This document shows, one piece after another, positions 50,982 to 60,209 of a DNA stretch of 64,000 nt. The first letter of the stretch is position 1, and the number at the start of each line of letters is the position of its first letter. Made by a program: the position numbers and the translations under genes. Origin of the DNA: Allobogoriella deserti (lineage in GTDB: Bacteria; Actinomycetota; Actinomycetes; Actinomycetales; Actinomycetaceae); contig NZ_JBHUEE010000007.1 in the NCBI RefSeq assembly GCF_042680605.1, positions 124,001 through 188,000 of the forward strand, in the 5' to 3' direction. A model generated the notes under the pieces. That model had not been told where the DNA came from, did not search any database, and saw only the letters and a list, made by a program, of their open reading frames with translations.

Positions 50982-51341
50982 TCAGGTCTCGTCGCTCTGC
51001 GCCCAGGCGGCTACGGGCATCGTGAGGTAAACGCCGACGAAGATCTCGTCGGCCGCCAGGTCGGTGAGCCCGTGCAGGATGGTGTCGGCGCGGTCCTGGC
51101 GGTTGCGGGCACGGTCGTCGAACCACTTCGACTTCACCTCGATCAGTACGTCGACTCCCGTCCTGTCCCACCGGCCGAAGTCATGGAACCGAAGCGTGAC
51201 GTCCCCGGGCTTGAGCTGACCGTCGTAAGGCTCTGCTTCGCATTCGACCGCCTCGGACACCAGCTCCGGCAGGCGGTCGCCGAGCGCTCGTTTCGTCTCG
51301 GAAGACACGCGGTCCGAGCACGTGACGTCGACGATCGGCAT
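50982..51341 (-). CDS. Tautomerase-like small protein
   Basis: 119 residues starting MPIVDVTCSDRVS, so Pro1 would be exposed after Met removal, as in 4-oxalocrotonate tautomerase or CHMI-like proteins. The rest (DVTLRFHDFGRWDRTGVDVL, DEIFVGVYLTM) agrees with a tautomerase-type fold but I cannot assign a substrate. ATG 51341 follows TAGACT by 6 bases, a leaderless start; GGAGG between them would be too close to act as ribosome site. Confidence 0.6.
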   Translation of the reverse strand: MPIVDVTCSDRVSSETKRALGDRLPELVSEAVECEAEPYDGQLKPGDVTLRFHDFGRWDRTGVDVLIEVKSKWFDDRARNRQDRADTILHGLTDLAADEIFVGVYLTMPVAAWAQSDET

Positions 51342-51347
51342 GCCTCC

Positions 51348-51353
51348 AGTCTA
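51348..51353 (-). promoter_or_regulatory. -10 box of the tautomerase-like gene
   Basis: TAGACT on the minus strand, 6 bases before the ATG at 51341; leaderless pattern. Confidence 0.45.
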
Positions 51354-51583
51354 GAAGCGGCCCTCTCACTCGGCCCGCGCCGAGCACCTCACCACGCTGA
51401 GCGCGGACGACCCGAACGACTTTGGCCGCGGATCCGCAATGCCGCGGCCGCCCGTCGACGTCAAGGCCTGCAGGCCTGCTTCCGGTATGTCCGTGGATGG
51501 CGGACGATGGTCGTAGCCCGCGGCTATGCACACACGCGGCGCAGACCAGAGAAGACCCGGACCACAGAGCAGGGAGAACGCCC

Positions 51584-51913
51584 ATGCCAGACCAGACCGT
51601 TCCCGAGCCCGTCCGTTCGTTCCTCGACGCCGTCAACCGCCACGAGGAGGCCACCTTCCTCGACGCGTTCACCGAGGGCGGTGCGGTCGACGACTGGGGT
51701 CGTGTCTTCACCGGCCGCGAGCAGATCAAGGGTTGGAGCGACGAGGAGTTCATCGGCGCGAACGGCACGCTGACCGTCGAGGAGGTCGAGGTCACCGGAG
51801 CGGAAGTCACCGTGGTCGGCGACTGGCGCTCCACGCATGCCAACGGACGCTCGCGCTTCACCTTCGAGGTTGCCGGCGACCGGATAGCGAGGATGACCAT
51901 CCGCGAGGGCTGA
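51584..51913 (+). CDS. Nuclear transport factor 2-like (SnoaL-type) protein
   Basis: 109 residues with the NTF2-like cone pattern: VRSFLDAVNRHEEATFLDAF at the N-terminus, RVFTGREQIKGWSDEEF and a C-terminal FTFEVAGDRIARMTI. These folds bind or isomerise small molecules. Function unassigned. ATG at 51584 has AGGGAG upstream. It stands alone between the tautomerase-like gene and DUF4190-like gene. Confidence 0.8.
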   Translation: MPDQTVPEPVRSFLDAVNRHEEATFLDAFTEGGAVDDWGRVFTGREQIKGWSDEEFIGANGTLTVEEVEVTGAEVTVVGDWRSTHANGRSRFTFEVAGDRIARMTIREG

Positions 51914-51956
51914 CCGTCACGGGTGGCGTCGGCACCAGACGGTCTAGTCCGTCCGG

Positions 51957-52463
51957 TCACAACGACCGCGCGACCAACGGAATGACGACGAAGGCGACGA
52001 CGAGCGAGACGAGCACACTGACGCCGAGCGCGATGCCGGCGCCGGCGGCCGCCCGGCCGCGCGGCCCCTGCCGAAGTCCGGCGATCCCGAACCCGATGGC
52101 CACAAGCGCGAGCACGATGTTCACGACGGCGAACGGCAACGCGAAGAACTGGCTTGCCTGGGCCGTCGACCACCCGTTGCGGGCCATGAGGCTCGGGAGC
52201 ATGACCCCGGTGGCCTGCTGAAAAGCTCCGACCAGGACCGTCACGGCTCCCGCGATCAGGGAGACGGTCGCCGGGGTGTTCTTGGCCTGGGCCGGGAAGC
52301 CGCCATAGACCGGGCCGTTCGGGTTCGGAGCGTACGGCGTCGGCGGCAAGGCACCGCCCGGCCCACCCGGCGCCTGTTGCGCCCCGGTGCCGAAGCTGCC
52401 AGGTGGCACGGAGGCGGCCGGCGGACCGTACGGGCTGCGGCCCGGCTCGTCCTCGGTCGTCAT
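51957..52463 (-). CDS. DUF4190-like membrane protein
   Basis: 168 residues. A Pro/Gly-rich N-terminal tail (~1-60) is followed by an odd hydrophobic region and three to four helices (VSLIAGAVTVLVGAF, VNIVLALVAIGFGIAGL, VLVSLVVAFVVIPLVA). This layout is frequent for DUF4190-like proteins in actinobacteria. Function unknown. ATG 52463 is three codons after a weaker upstream start. Confidence 0.7.
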   Translation of the reverse strand: MTTEDEPGRSPYGPPAASVPPGSFGTGAQQAPGGPGGALPPTPYAPNPNGPVYGGFPAQAKNTPATVSLIAGAVTVLVGAFQQATGVMLPSLMARNGWSTAQASQFFALPFAVVNIVLALVAIGFGIAGLRQGPRGRAAAGAGIALGVSVLVSLVVAFVVIPLVARSL

Positions 52464-52530
52464 GGCGAGCATGCTTCCACGGCCGGAGCCGCAGAATCAT
52501 GGAGATCGTCCCGGATCACCGGATCGAGTG

Positions 52531-53079
52531 TCATCGGCCCTCCGTACGGTCGGCGCCGACCCGTTCGGACCACCGGTAGTGCCAGAGCACCGCAGCGAGG
52601 ACGGCGGTGAGGCCGATCAGCATCGCGGTCACGCCGCCGGACCCCGCTGCTGTGACGAGCGCGACGAGGCCCCACACGAGCACGGCAGCCCCGTACACCG
52701 CCGCCAGGCGCGGCAGGTAGCGCCGCCACAGCCCGGCCGGCAGGCGTGCCGGCGGGGGAACGCTCGCCGCGAGCGCCGCCGCGAGGTGCACGGTCAGCAT
52801 GCAGGCCGCGCCGAGCAGCGCCCACGTACCGCTGGACTGCGCGGCTCCCACCCACTGCCAGACGAGATAGAGCAGCAGCAACGCGGGCAGCGCTCCGTGC
52901 GGGACCACGGCCACCGCGATCGCCAGCACGACCGGCACGAGCATCAGCCACGGGTCCCATACCCACGTCCCGGCGGCCGCCGTCGCCGCGAGCACGAACA
53001 CCACGGTGGCGACCACGATCGCCGCGCGCACCGCGAGCTGCTCGCGCGAGGCGTCCCGCAGTTCGTCCCAGGGCCTCAC
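52531..53079 (-). CDS. Membrane protein of the MoxR cluster
   Basis: 182 residues, five to six helices, no recognised family. GTG at 53079 overlaps the DUF58 gene stop (GTGA), so it is the last gene of the five-gene operon starting at 56738. Function unknown; the neighbours suggest an accessory membrane partner. Confidence 0.7.
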   Translation of the reverse strand: MRPWDELRDASREQLAVRAAIVVATVVFVLAATAAAGTWVWDPWLMLVPVVLAIAVAVVPHGALPALLLLYLVWQWVGAAQSSGTWALLGAACMLTVHLAAALAASVPPPARLPAGLWRRYLPRLAAVYGAAVLVWGLVALVTAAGSGGVTAMLIGLTAVLAAVLWHYRWSERVGADRTEGR

Positions 53080-54422
53080 CGGGACGCTCCCGCCCGTCCG
53101 CGGTGCGCGAGCCGCCGCAGCACGAGGTCGAGGCTGCCCGGACCGGCCCACGGCACCACGGGCACGCCACTGTGCTGGATGCGCCGGGTCTCGCGGTCGC
53201 GTTCGAGCATGCGGATGCGCCACGCCAGGGCGTCGAGTGGCTCCCAGTCCGGCGGGGGTGCGGTGTCCTCGCCGAGGGCGTCGACCACCACCACGGTCAG
53301 TCCGCTTCGGGCCAGCGCGGCCACGCGGGCGAGCGCGGTCGGCGAGACGAGCGCCGAGACCATGACCACGAGTGACCCGCTGCCCAGTCCGGAGCGGAAC
53401 CGCCGCAGGGCGTCATCGCGCTGCTGGCCCGGGCTCACCCGGCTGAGGACGTCCCGGACGCGCCGTCCGTGCCGCTGGCCGGTTCCGGGCGGCAGGCGCA
53501 GCGGCGTGCGTCCGGAGAAGACCTGCAGACTGACGCGGTCGCCCTGCCGCACGAAGTGCTCGGCCAGAGCGGCCGCGGCGCGCACGGACCGGTCCAGTGA
53601 GCTTGCCGCGCCGTCGATCCCCTCGGAGCGGCCGAGCTCGATGTGAGCGTCGACGAGCAGCGCCACGTGCGTGTCCTGGTCGGCGTAGGAGGACGTCACG
53701 TGCAGCTCACGGGACCGCAGCGACCGTGCCCAGTGGATCCGTTTGAGACGGTCGCCCCACTGGAACGGTCGGATGGTCGCGAACTCGGTCCCCTCCCCGG
53801 GTCGTGCGGAACGGTGTTGGCCCACCAGGCCCCGCGGCCGCGGTGCCGGTGCGGAGGCGTCGAAGGCCACCGGTGCGGGCAGCACGCGCACCGTCCGCGC
53901 CGGCAAGGTCACCGGGCCCCAGCGGAAGGCCCCCCAGGCCGTCGTCGTCCCGACGAGCATCGGGCCGATCTCGTGCGTCCCCCACCGCCGGGGGTCCGCG
54001 CCGGTGACGAGGCGGACCTCCTCACTCGTGCCGTCCCCGGTCTCCAGCAGCTGCACCCGCGCTCCGTGCCGGGGACGCCGATTCATCCACGGCGTGGCGG
54101 CGAGGGAGGTACTGACCAGTTCGGCGCCGTCCGTCGGCGTCATGTCCACGACGACGGCCGCGCGGTCCCCCTCCGTGACCACGCGGCGGGTCAGCCGGCT
54201 CGACGCCGCCGGGCTCCCGCGCGGTGTGTCGAGGATCGACCACCCGGCGATCGCCGCGAGCGGTGCGACGAGCACCACCAGGTCCGGCCGGCGAGCCAGC
54301 AGCGCAAGGAGCACCCCCGCAGTACTGACGAGCACCGCGCGCAGGTGGGCGTGCGTCATCCGCCACCGGCTCTGCGGCGGGGAGCCGGTGGTGCGGGAGG
54401 AACCCGGCGCGGTCGTGGTCAC
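53076..54422 (-). CDS. DUF58 protein
   Basis: 448 residues: two N-terminal helices (~30-65), then a beta-rich segment and the DUF58 domain (~190-440) with GTEFATIRPFQWGDRLKRIH, the hallmark, and a von Willebrand A-like fold with VALLVDAHIE (MIDAS-like). DUF58 proteins act with MoxR ATPases, perhaps to insert metals or assemble protein complexes. The GTG at 54422 overlaps the MoxR stop; an internal ATG at 54359 is possible. Confidence 0.88.
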   Translation of the reverse strand: MTTTAPGSSRTTGSPPQSRWRMTHAHLRAVLVSTAGVLLALLARRPDLVVLVAPLAAIAGWSILDTPRGSPAASSRLTRRVVTEGDRAAVVVDMTPTDGAELVSTSLAATPWMNRRPRHGARVQLLETGDGTSEEVRLVTGADPRRWGTHEIGPMLVGTTTAWGAFRWGPVTLPARTVRVLPAPVAFDASAPAPRPRGLVGQHRSARPGEGTEFATIRPFQWGDRLKRIHWARSLRSRELHVTSSYADQDTHVALLVDAHIELGRSEGIDGAASSLDRSVRAAAALAEHFVRQGDRVSLQVFSGRTPLRLPPGTGQRHGRRVRDVLSRVSPGQQRDDALRRFRSGLGSGSLVVMVSALVSPTALARVAALARSGLTVVVVDALGEDTAPPPDWEPLDALAWRIRMLERDRETRRIQHSGVPVVPWAGPGSLDLVLRRLAHRGRAGASR

Positions 54423-55438
54423 CGGGGTCGGGCCGCCGTCGTCTCCGCCGTGGCGACTTCCCGGGCCGCGGGCACGGGAACCTGACCGAGGACCGTGTCG
54501 ACGACGGCCGCGCCGGTCACATCCGACATCCACAGCTCCGGCGCGATGACGATGCGGTGGTCGAGGACCGCGTGCGCAACCGCCTTGACGTCCTCGGGAG
54601 CGAGGAAGGAGCGGCCCTCGATGACGGCTCGGGCGCGGGCGACGAGGACCAGGGCGAGCGACCCACGCGGCGAGGCGCCGACCTGCACGGCCTGGTGCGC
54701 GCGGGTGGCGGCGGCGAGCGCGACGCAATACCGCGCGATCTCGTCCTCGACGGGCACGGCCTCGACGGCACGTTGCATGGCCTGCAACCCCGCGGCATCG
54801 GTGACGGCCTCGAGGTGGATGTCCTCCTGGCGGCGGGCCAGGCGACGGCGGAGCACGTCGACCTCGTCGTCCTCGGAGGGGTAGCCGAAGGACAGCCGCA
54901 GCAGGAACCGGTCGAGCTGAGCCTCCGGCAGTGGGTAGGTGCCCTCGTACTCGACAGGGTTGGCCGTGGCGAGCACATGGAACGGCTGCGGCAGGCCGAA
55001 CGTCTGCCCCTCGACGGTGACCTGATGCTCCTGCATGGCCTCGAGCAACGCGGACTGGGTCTTCGGTGGCGTGCGGTTGATCTCGTCCGCGAGCAGCAGT
55101 CCGGTGAACAGCGGCCCGTTTCGGAACTCGAAACTGCCGCTGCGCTGGTCGTAGACGAAGGCGCCGGTCAGGTCGGCGGGCAGCAGGTCCGGAGTGAACT
55201 GGGCACGGGCGAAGTCCAGACCGAGGGTCTGGGCGAAGGAGCGAGCCGCCAGGGTCTTGCCGAGCCCAGGCAGATCCTCGAGGAGGACGTGCCCGCCGGC
55301 GAGGACCGCGGCGAGCAGCAGCGTCAGCGGCTCCCGTTTGCCGACGACGGCGCGTTCCACACGGTCCAGGACGGCGCCGGCACGCTCGGTCACCTCCTCG
55401 ATCGGGAGGGTGTGGTCCGGGTGGGGTGTGGTGGTCAC
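54419..55438 (-). CDS. MoxR family AAA+ ATPase
   Basis: 339 residues. Walker A LPGLGKT (56-62), Walker B LLADEIN, sensor ATANPVEYEGTYPLPEAQLD (the family's NPxExEGTYPLPEAQLDRF), and a C-terminal lid. MoxR ATPases act as chaperones for enzyme assembly, often with VWA or DUF58 partners. Its start overlaps the upstream gene by 4 bases. Confidence 0.93.
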   Translation of the reverse strand: MTTTPHPDHTLPIEEVTERAGAVLDRVERAVVGKREPLTLLLAAVLAGGHVLLEDLPGLGKTLAARSFAQTLGLDFARAQFTPDLLPADLTGAFVYDQRSGSFEFRNGPLFTGLLLADEINRTPPKTQSALLEAMQEHQVTVEGQTFGLPQPFHVLATANPVEYEGTYPLPEAQLDRFLLRLSFGYPSEDDEVDVLRRRLARRQEDIHLEAVTDAAGLQAMQRAVEAVPVEDEIARYCVALAAATRAHQAVQVGASPRGSLALVLVARARAVIEGRSFLAPEDVKAVAHAVLDHRIVIAPELWMSDVTGAAVVDTVLGQVPVPAAREVATAETTAARPR

Positions 55439-55935
55439 AGCTCCTCGATTCGGGAGACGACGTCGGACAGGTGGCGCCGATCGACCGGTCGCGTGGCGCT
55501 GGGATCGCCGGCGAGGTAGCGCCGCAATGGCGGCGGGAGTGCATCGGCGGTGGCCGGATCGGCGTCCGGGTCGAAGCCCCGGGCGGTCAGCCGCTCGCGG
55601 GTGAGGCCGTGCAGCAGCTCGTGGGCGGCGTCCGGGCGGTCGTCGCGCTCGACGGCGTCACGCAGCAGGTGGCGGATGCGGCCGAGCCGGTGATCGAGCC
55701 CGGCGCGGGCGATCGGTGGTCCGGCGTCGTCGGCCCCGAACCAGGCCGCCGGCGCGAGATCGTCGAGCACCGCGGTGAGGGTCCAGCCGATGGCGCCGAG
55801 GACCACGGCGATCAGAACGGCGGTCAGGACACCCGCCGGCCAGGGCGCGGGAAGGAGGCCGTTCTGCCACAGGATCAGCACGGCGAGCAGGGCGATGCCG
55901 AATACCGCGGCCAGTCTGCGCAGCCACCGGCTCAT
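55435..55935 (-). CDS. Hypothetical membrane protein of the MoxR cluster
   Basis: 166 residues: two helices at ~8-55 (LAAVFGIALLAVLILW, GVLTAVLIAVVLGAIGW), then a soluble, charged C-terminal part (DHRLGRIRHLLRDAVERDD) ending in a His/Arg region. No family recognised. ATGA overlaps with the genes on both sides show it is part of the operon. Confidence 0.75.
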   Translation of the reverse strand: MSRWLRRLAAVFGIALLAVLILWQNGLLPAPWPAGVLTAVLIAVVLGAIGWTLTAVLDDLAPAAWFGADDAGPPIARAGLDHRLGRIRHLLRDAVERDDRPDAAHELLHGLTRERLTARGFDPDADPATADALPPPLRRYLAGDPSATRPVDRRHLSDVVSRIEEL

Positions 55936-56738
55936 CGCGACCCTCCGGCTGCGCCGTGGTGCGGCCGGTCGTCGTCGACCGGACCCGAACCGGCGGCCGG
56001 GGCGGTGACGTCGGCGTCCGGCGCCGGGCCGTCGCTCGTCATCGGGTCTTCACCTGCCGTCGAGTCCTCCCTGGAGTGGATGAGAATGGCTTGGTGGATG
56101 CGCCCGAGCAGGTCCAGGGCGGCGGCGCGATCCGTCTCGGTGATCGGCCGGCGGGAGAACCGGGCGGTGCGGTACAGGTCGGCGAGGTTGCTCACGGTGG
56201 CCGGTGCGACCTCCCAGGTGGCCAGGACGCGCGCGGTGAACTCGCCGGCGGTCTCGGCTGGGTCGCGCGCGAGTCCGGCTCGCTCCGCGGCATCCTCGAG
56301 AGCCACCCAACAGGCGACGATGGCGTTGCGCGGGTCGCCCTCCGTGGCACGACGCCGAGCCTGAGATCCGGTGGCACGCAGCAACAGCTCCGCGTCGACG
56401 TCCTCATCGTCCGGGAGGCTCCGGTCCGTCCGACGGCCGCGCCACCAGCGCCACACGCGCCACAGGGCGGCCGCGAGCAGCACGAGGAGCAGGACCCCGA
56501 CCACGTCCGCAACGATGTCCCAGCGCACACGGGCGTCGGCGCCCGGCCCGGCGAGCGGGTCCAGCGCCGGCATCGGCGTCTGGTCGCCGGAGGGCAGCTC
56601 GACCGGGCCCTCGCGGCGGGCGCCGCCGCGCTCGAGCTCCGGATCCAGGACGACCACCGGTCCGGCGGCGGCCCAGGCGAGCAGGACGAGCGCGGCGGTG
56701 GCGAGGGCTGCACCGATCGCACCACGCCATTGCCGCAT
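55932..56738 (-). CDS. DUF4129 membrane protein
   Basis: 268 residues: two helices (~10-28, ~75-95), then the DUF4129 domain (~115-240) with AIVACWVALEDAAERAGL and ETAGEFTARVL. DUF4129 genes commonly accompany MoxR and DUF58 genes. The ATG at 56738 follows TATCGT by 6 bases, so the operon appears to begin with a leaderless mRNA. No transglutaminase gene, common in such clusters, is present. Confidence 0.85.
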   Translation of the reverse strand: MRQWRGAIGAALATAALVLLAWAAAGPVVVLDPELERGGARREGPVELPSGDQTPMPALDPLAGPGADARVRWDIVADVVGVLLLVLLAAALWRVWRWWRGRRTDRSLPDDEDVDAELLLRATGSQARRRATEGDPRNAIVACWVALEDAAERAGLARDPAETAGEFTARVLATWEVAPATVSNLADLYRTARFSRRPITETDRAAALDLLGRIHQAILIHSREDSTAGEDPMTSDGPAPDADVTAPAAGSGPVDDDRPHHGAAGGSR

Positions 56739-56744
56739 GGCGTC

Positions 56745-56750
56745 ACGATA
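56745..56750 (-). promoter_or_regulatory. -10 box of the MoxR operon
   Basis: TATCGT on the minus strand, 6 bases before the ATG at 56738; leaderless pattern. Confidence 0.5.
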
Positions 56751-56888
56751 CGGCGCACCGCGCCCCGGCCCGAACGAGAGGCGCGCACCGCGAGGTCGCC
56801 GACTCGATCGAGCCAGATTCCGCGGGCATGTGCAGCAGCGTCGGCGCGCCTCGTGGAACCGCGACGGTGGATCATGTAATGAGTTGAG

Positions 56889-57728
56889 GTGGACGCAGAA
56901 AAACACTCTAGCCAGACCGCCCTGTTCGCCGCCGCAGCCCGAGCTGCGCATCCGCTGGTCGACAACCGGCCCCACCTCCTCAGCGACGAGGTTGCGCAGC
57001 GGTTGTGCCGAACCGCGAGTCCGTCGCCCCTCGACTATCAGCTGTCTCAACCCGGGTCACCGGTCCTCGCCGCCGCTCGGCTCGCGAGTTGCACCAGAGC
57101 ACGCTTCGCGGAGGCCGTGGTGTCCGAAACCCAGGCGGACCAGGTCCTCCTTCTCGGCGCGGGGCTGGACACCGTCGCCAATCGACGGCCGGCTGCCCCT
57201 CCGGTGTCGGTATGGGCCGCCGACCGCCCGGACGTGCTCAGCTGGCGATCTCGACTCTTCCACGAGGCCGGGCTGAACGACAGGGCTCGGTGCGTGCCGG
57301 CCGACCTTGCGGCCGGTCTCGATCTCGAGGATCTCGAGGCGGCCGGCATGGACCTCAGGCGCCCAGTCCTCGCCCTGTGGCTGGGCGTGAGCATGTACCT
57401 CACCCCTGAGCGGTGTCGCGACTTCATCGGCGAGCTGGCCGCCCTACCTGCTGGATCGAGGGTCGTCGTCGATTACCACCTGAGCCCCGAACACCGTGAC
57501 GAGGCCGGCCGCGCCTACGCGCAGGCGGTGGCGGCGATGGCCGGACACGCGGGCGAACCGTGGCAGTGTTCGACCGCTCCTGGGACCGTCGCCGGCTGGT
57601 TCGTCGGACACGGATGGCGCGTCGAGCTCGACGTCGACGAGGCGGCTGCGACCCCGGAGGGGTTCTTCGATCGTCAGGAACACCTCTCGCCCATGCGGTT
57701 GGTGCGACTGCTTCACGCTGTTCGATAG
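56889..57728 (+). CDS. LCM/PPM1-like SAM-dependent methyltransferase
   Basis: 279 residues of the leucine carboxyl methyltransferase-like (TIGR00027-type) group: VDNRPHLLSDEVAQRL early, SAM-binding QVLLLGAGLDTVANR, and LGVSMYLTPERCRDF. In actinobacteria such enzymes are often of unknown substrate. The GTG at 56889 has no clear ribosome site but AT-rich TAATGA lies 6 bases upstream. Confidence 0.83.
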   Translation: MDAEKHSSQTALFAAAARAAHPLVDNRPHLLSDEVAQRLCRTASPSPLDYQLSQPGSPVLAAARLASCTRARFAEAVVSETQADQVLLLGAGLDTVANRRPAAPPVSVWAADRPDVLSWRSRLFHEAGLNDRARCVPADLAAGLDLEDLEAAGMDLRRPVLALWLGVSMYLTPERCRDFIGELAALPAGSRVVVDYHLSPEHRDEAGRAYAQAVAAMAGHAGEPWQCSTAPGTVAGWFVGHGWRVELDVDEAAATPEGFFDRQEHLSPMRLVRLLHAVR

Positions 57729-57793
57729 ATTCGATCCGGCAGGGCGGCTGTCCGGCTGGGCCGGACAGGCCGAGCTGCTGCCACGATGACAGA

Positions 57794-58999
57794 GTGAGCG
57801 GGCATTTCACGACGGCGCAGGCTGCCCAGGCGCTCGGTGTGCGGCAGTCGACGGTCTACGCCTACGTCTCCCGAGGCGTGCTGCGCCGGACCACCCGAGT
57901 CGTCGACGGCCAGCGGATCTCGCTGTTCGACCGGGACGAGGTGCTCGGACTCGCCAGCCAGCACGCGCGCCCACGTGCCGGCGCTCTCACCACGCTCATC
58001 GAGTCCGACGTGACCACCCTGGCGCCGTCCGGCAGGCTGGCCTTCCGCGGACAGGACGTCGCCACACTCGCGGCGCAACCGTTCGAGGAGGCCGCCTGCA
58101 TCGTGTGGGACGTGCCGGCTGACCCGTGGCCTCCGCTTGCCGACCCGATGTCAGCGGCCGTGGACCGGGGTGTGCCGGGATCGGTGACGTTCCCGCCGGA
58201 CCGGATCCAGCTCGCGGTCACGCTCGCCGCACCGATGGACCCGCAGCGGACGGATCTCTCGCTCCCGCACGTCGTCGCGGCAGCGCAGCAGGCGATCCGC
58301 GTGGGCGCGCGGACGGCTGGGACGTCCGCACCGGACGCGTCCGCCCGTCCGGTGCGGCAAGGCGGCGCCGCGCCGGACGACGCGGCAGGGCACGCCGCCG
58401 CGGCCACGGACACTGCCGTGGCGCCGATGCTGTGGCACGGCCTGACCGGTCGGGCGGCCGGCACCGAGGAGCTCGCGGCACTCGAGACGGCGTTGGTGGT
58501 TCTCATGGACCACGAGCTCGCGGCGTCGACACTCGCGGCCCGGGTGGCGGCCAGCACGCACGCCGACCCGTGGTCGTGCATCCTCGCGGGCCTGGCCGCC
58601 CTCCGCGGGCCGCGCCACGGGGCCGCGAGCCGGGACGCGACGGCGATGCTGCGGACCTGGTTGGACCGCGGCGAGGCCCCTCAGGCTCCGAACGCCGGAT
58701 TCGGCCACGTGGTCTACGAGACCACCGATCCGCGCGCCGAGATCGTGCTAAACCGGGTGGCCGCCGTGAGCCCGGACGTGGCCGAGGCCGTCGACACCCT
58801 GAGCGTGCAGGTGGCCCGGCGCCACGGACGGTTACCGAACGTCGACCTCGCCCTCGCCGCCCTGGCGGTGGCATGCGACCTGCCCGACGGAGCCGGCCAG
58901 GCGATCTTCATGATCGCCCGCACCGTCGGGTTCGCCGCACACATCGCCGAGGAGTACCCGCACGGACCACGGTTCCGGCCCCGCGCCGTCGGATCCTGA
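57794..58999 (+). CDS. Citrate synthase-like protein with N-terminal helix-turn-helix
   Basis: 401 residues: an N-terminal MerR/excisionase-type helix-turn-helix (~5-45, TTAQAAQALGVRQSTVYAYV), then a citrate synthase-like domain (~100-400, with LHHG-type GPRHGAAS, GFGHVVYETTDPRAEIV and a C-terminal GFAAHIAEEY). It is likely a DNA-binding relative or regulator of the citrate synthase; the active-site His of GFGH is kept, but the LHGG motif reads RHGA, so catalysis is uncertain. It precedes citA-like gene by 101 bases. Confidence 0.85.
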   Translation: MSGHFTTAQAAQALGVRQSTVYAYVSRGVLRRTTRVVDGQRISLFDRDEVLGLASQHARPRAGALTTLIESDVTTLAPSGRLAFRGQDVATLAAQPFEEAACIVWDVPADPWPPLADPMSAAVDRGVPGSVTFPPDRIQLAVTLAAPMDPQRTDLSLPHVVAAAQQAIRVGARTAGTSAPDASARPVRQGGAAPDDAAGHAAAATDTAVAPMLWHGLTGRAAGTEELAALETALVVLMDHELAASTLAARVAASTHADPWSCILAGLAALRGPRHGAASRDATAMLRTWLDRGEAPQAPNAGFGHVVYETTDPRAEIVLNRVAAVSPDVAEAVDTLSVQVARRHGRLPNVDLALAALAVACDLPDGAGQAIFMIARTVGFAAHIAEEYPHGPRFRPRAVGS

Positions 59000-59100
59000 C
59001 CGCGGCCGCTACCGTCCTGACCGGCCACCCGATGCGTCGAGGCGGCACGTTGATCCGATCAACCTGGTCAGGCCCGCCACCGTGGCGGACGATTGCCGGT

Positions 59101-60189
59101 ATGAGCGAGAACAGTCAGATCCGGCCCGGGCTGGCGGGCGTCGTCGCCTTCGAGACGGCGATCGCCGAACCCGACAAGGACGGCGGATCGCTGCGGTACC
59201 GCGGCGTCGACGTCGAGGAGCTGGTGGGCCGGGCGGACTTCGGCCGTGTATGGGGCCTGCTGGTCGACGGTGACCCGAGCCGCGGCCTTCCGGCAGCGGA
59301 TCCGCTCGGACTGCCGATCGGCTCCGGTGAGTCCCGGGCGGACGTCCAGGCAGGACTCGCGGCGGCCGGACCGCGGCTGGGGCTGCGGCCCCTGGTCGAC
59401 GCCGACGCGGCACAGGCCCGAGCCGATCTCGCGCGCACGTCTGCCGCGGCGCTGTCCCTCGCGGCGCAGTCGGCGCGCGGGGTCCAGCCGGCCGTCCCCG
59501 AGTGGCAGGTCCAGGCGGGAGCGACGCCGGCCGAGCGGTTCATGATCGCGTGGCAGGGCGAGCCGGATCCGCGGCATGTCGAGGCGGTCGACGCGTACTG
59601 GATCACCGCGGCCGAGCACGGGGTCAACGCCTCCACGTTCACGGCGAGGGTGGTGGCCTCCACGGGTGCGGACGCGGCGGCGTGTCTCTCGGCCGCCGTC
59701 GGGGCGCTGTCCGGCCCGCTGCACGGTGGTGCGCCGTCGCGGGCGCTGGCGATGGTCGAGGAGGTCGAGCGCACCGGGGATGCCCGCGGCCACGTGCGCT
59801 CGGTATTGGACTCGGGGCAGCGGCTGATGGGCTTCGGGCACGCCGTCTATCGGGCGGAGGACCCCCGGGCGCGCATCCTGCGGGAGGCGGCACGGCGGCT
59901 CGGCGCCGACCGGTTCGAGGCCGCAGCCGCCCTGGAGGAGGCCGCGCTGGCCGAGTTGCGCGAGCGCAAGCCGGACCGGGTGCTGGCGACGAACGTCGAG
60001 TTCTGGGCGGCCGTGCTCCTGGACTTCGCGCGCATCCCGCCGTCGTTGTTCACCCCGCTGTTCGCCTGTGCCCGCACGGCCGGGTGGAGCGCGCACGTGC
60101 TCGAGCAGCACGCGCTCGGCAAGATCATCCGGCCCTCTGCGGTCTACGTCGGTGAGCAGAAGGTGTCGGCGGCGTCGCTTGGTCTATGA
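59101..60189 (+). CDS. Citrate synthase/2-methylcitrate synthase homologue
   Basis: 362 residues with the intact active-site motifs: GPLHGGAPSRAL and GFGHAVYRAEDPRARIL (both catalytic His) and ATNVEFWAAVLL where the Asp of some relatives is Glu. It condenses acetyl- or propionyl-CoA with oxaloacetate. The N-terminus (PGLAGVVAFETAIAEPDKDG) is typical of the actinobacterial CitA/CitZ group. Its neighbour upstream is a HTH-bearing homologue, so the pair may form a regulator-enzyme or hetero-oligomer set. Confidence 0.87.
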   Translation: MSENSQIRPGLAGVVAFETAIAEPDKDGGSLRYRGVDVEELVGRADFGRVWGLLVDGDPSRGLPAADPLGLPIGSGESRADVQAGLAAAGPRLGLRPLVDADAAQARADLARTSAAALSLAAQSARGVQPAVPEWQVQAGATPAERFMIAWQGEPDPRHVEAVDAYWITAAEHGVNASTFTARVVASTGADAAACLSAAVGALSGPLHGGAPSRALAMVEEVERTGDARGHVRSVLDSGQRLMGFGHAVYRAEDPRARILREAARRLGADRFEAAAALEEAALAELRERKPDRVLATNVEFWAAVLLDFARIPPSLFTPLFACARTAGWSAHVLEQHALGKIIRPSAVYVGEQKVSAASLGL

Positions 60190-60209
60190 GACCGTGGGCA
60201 TGGCTGCTG

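Noticed and set aside
58126..59078. Plus-strand open frame running from 58126 into the enzyme-type citrate synthase gene at 59101
   Set aside because: The 5' part of that 687-codon frame is Arg/Gly-rich shadow of the HTH homologue; the true gene begins at the ATG at 59101.
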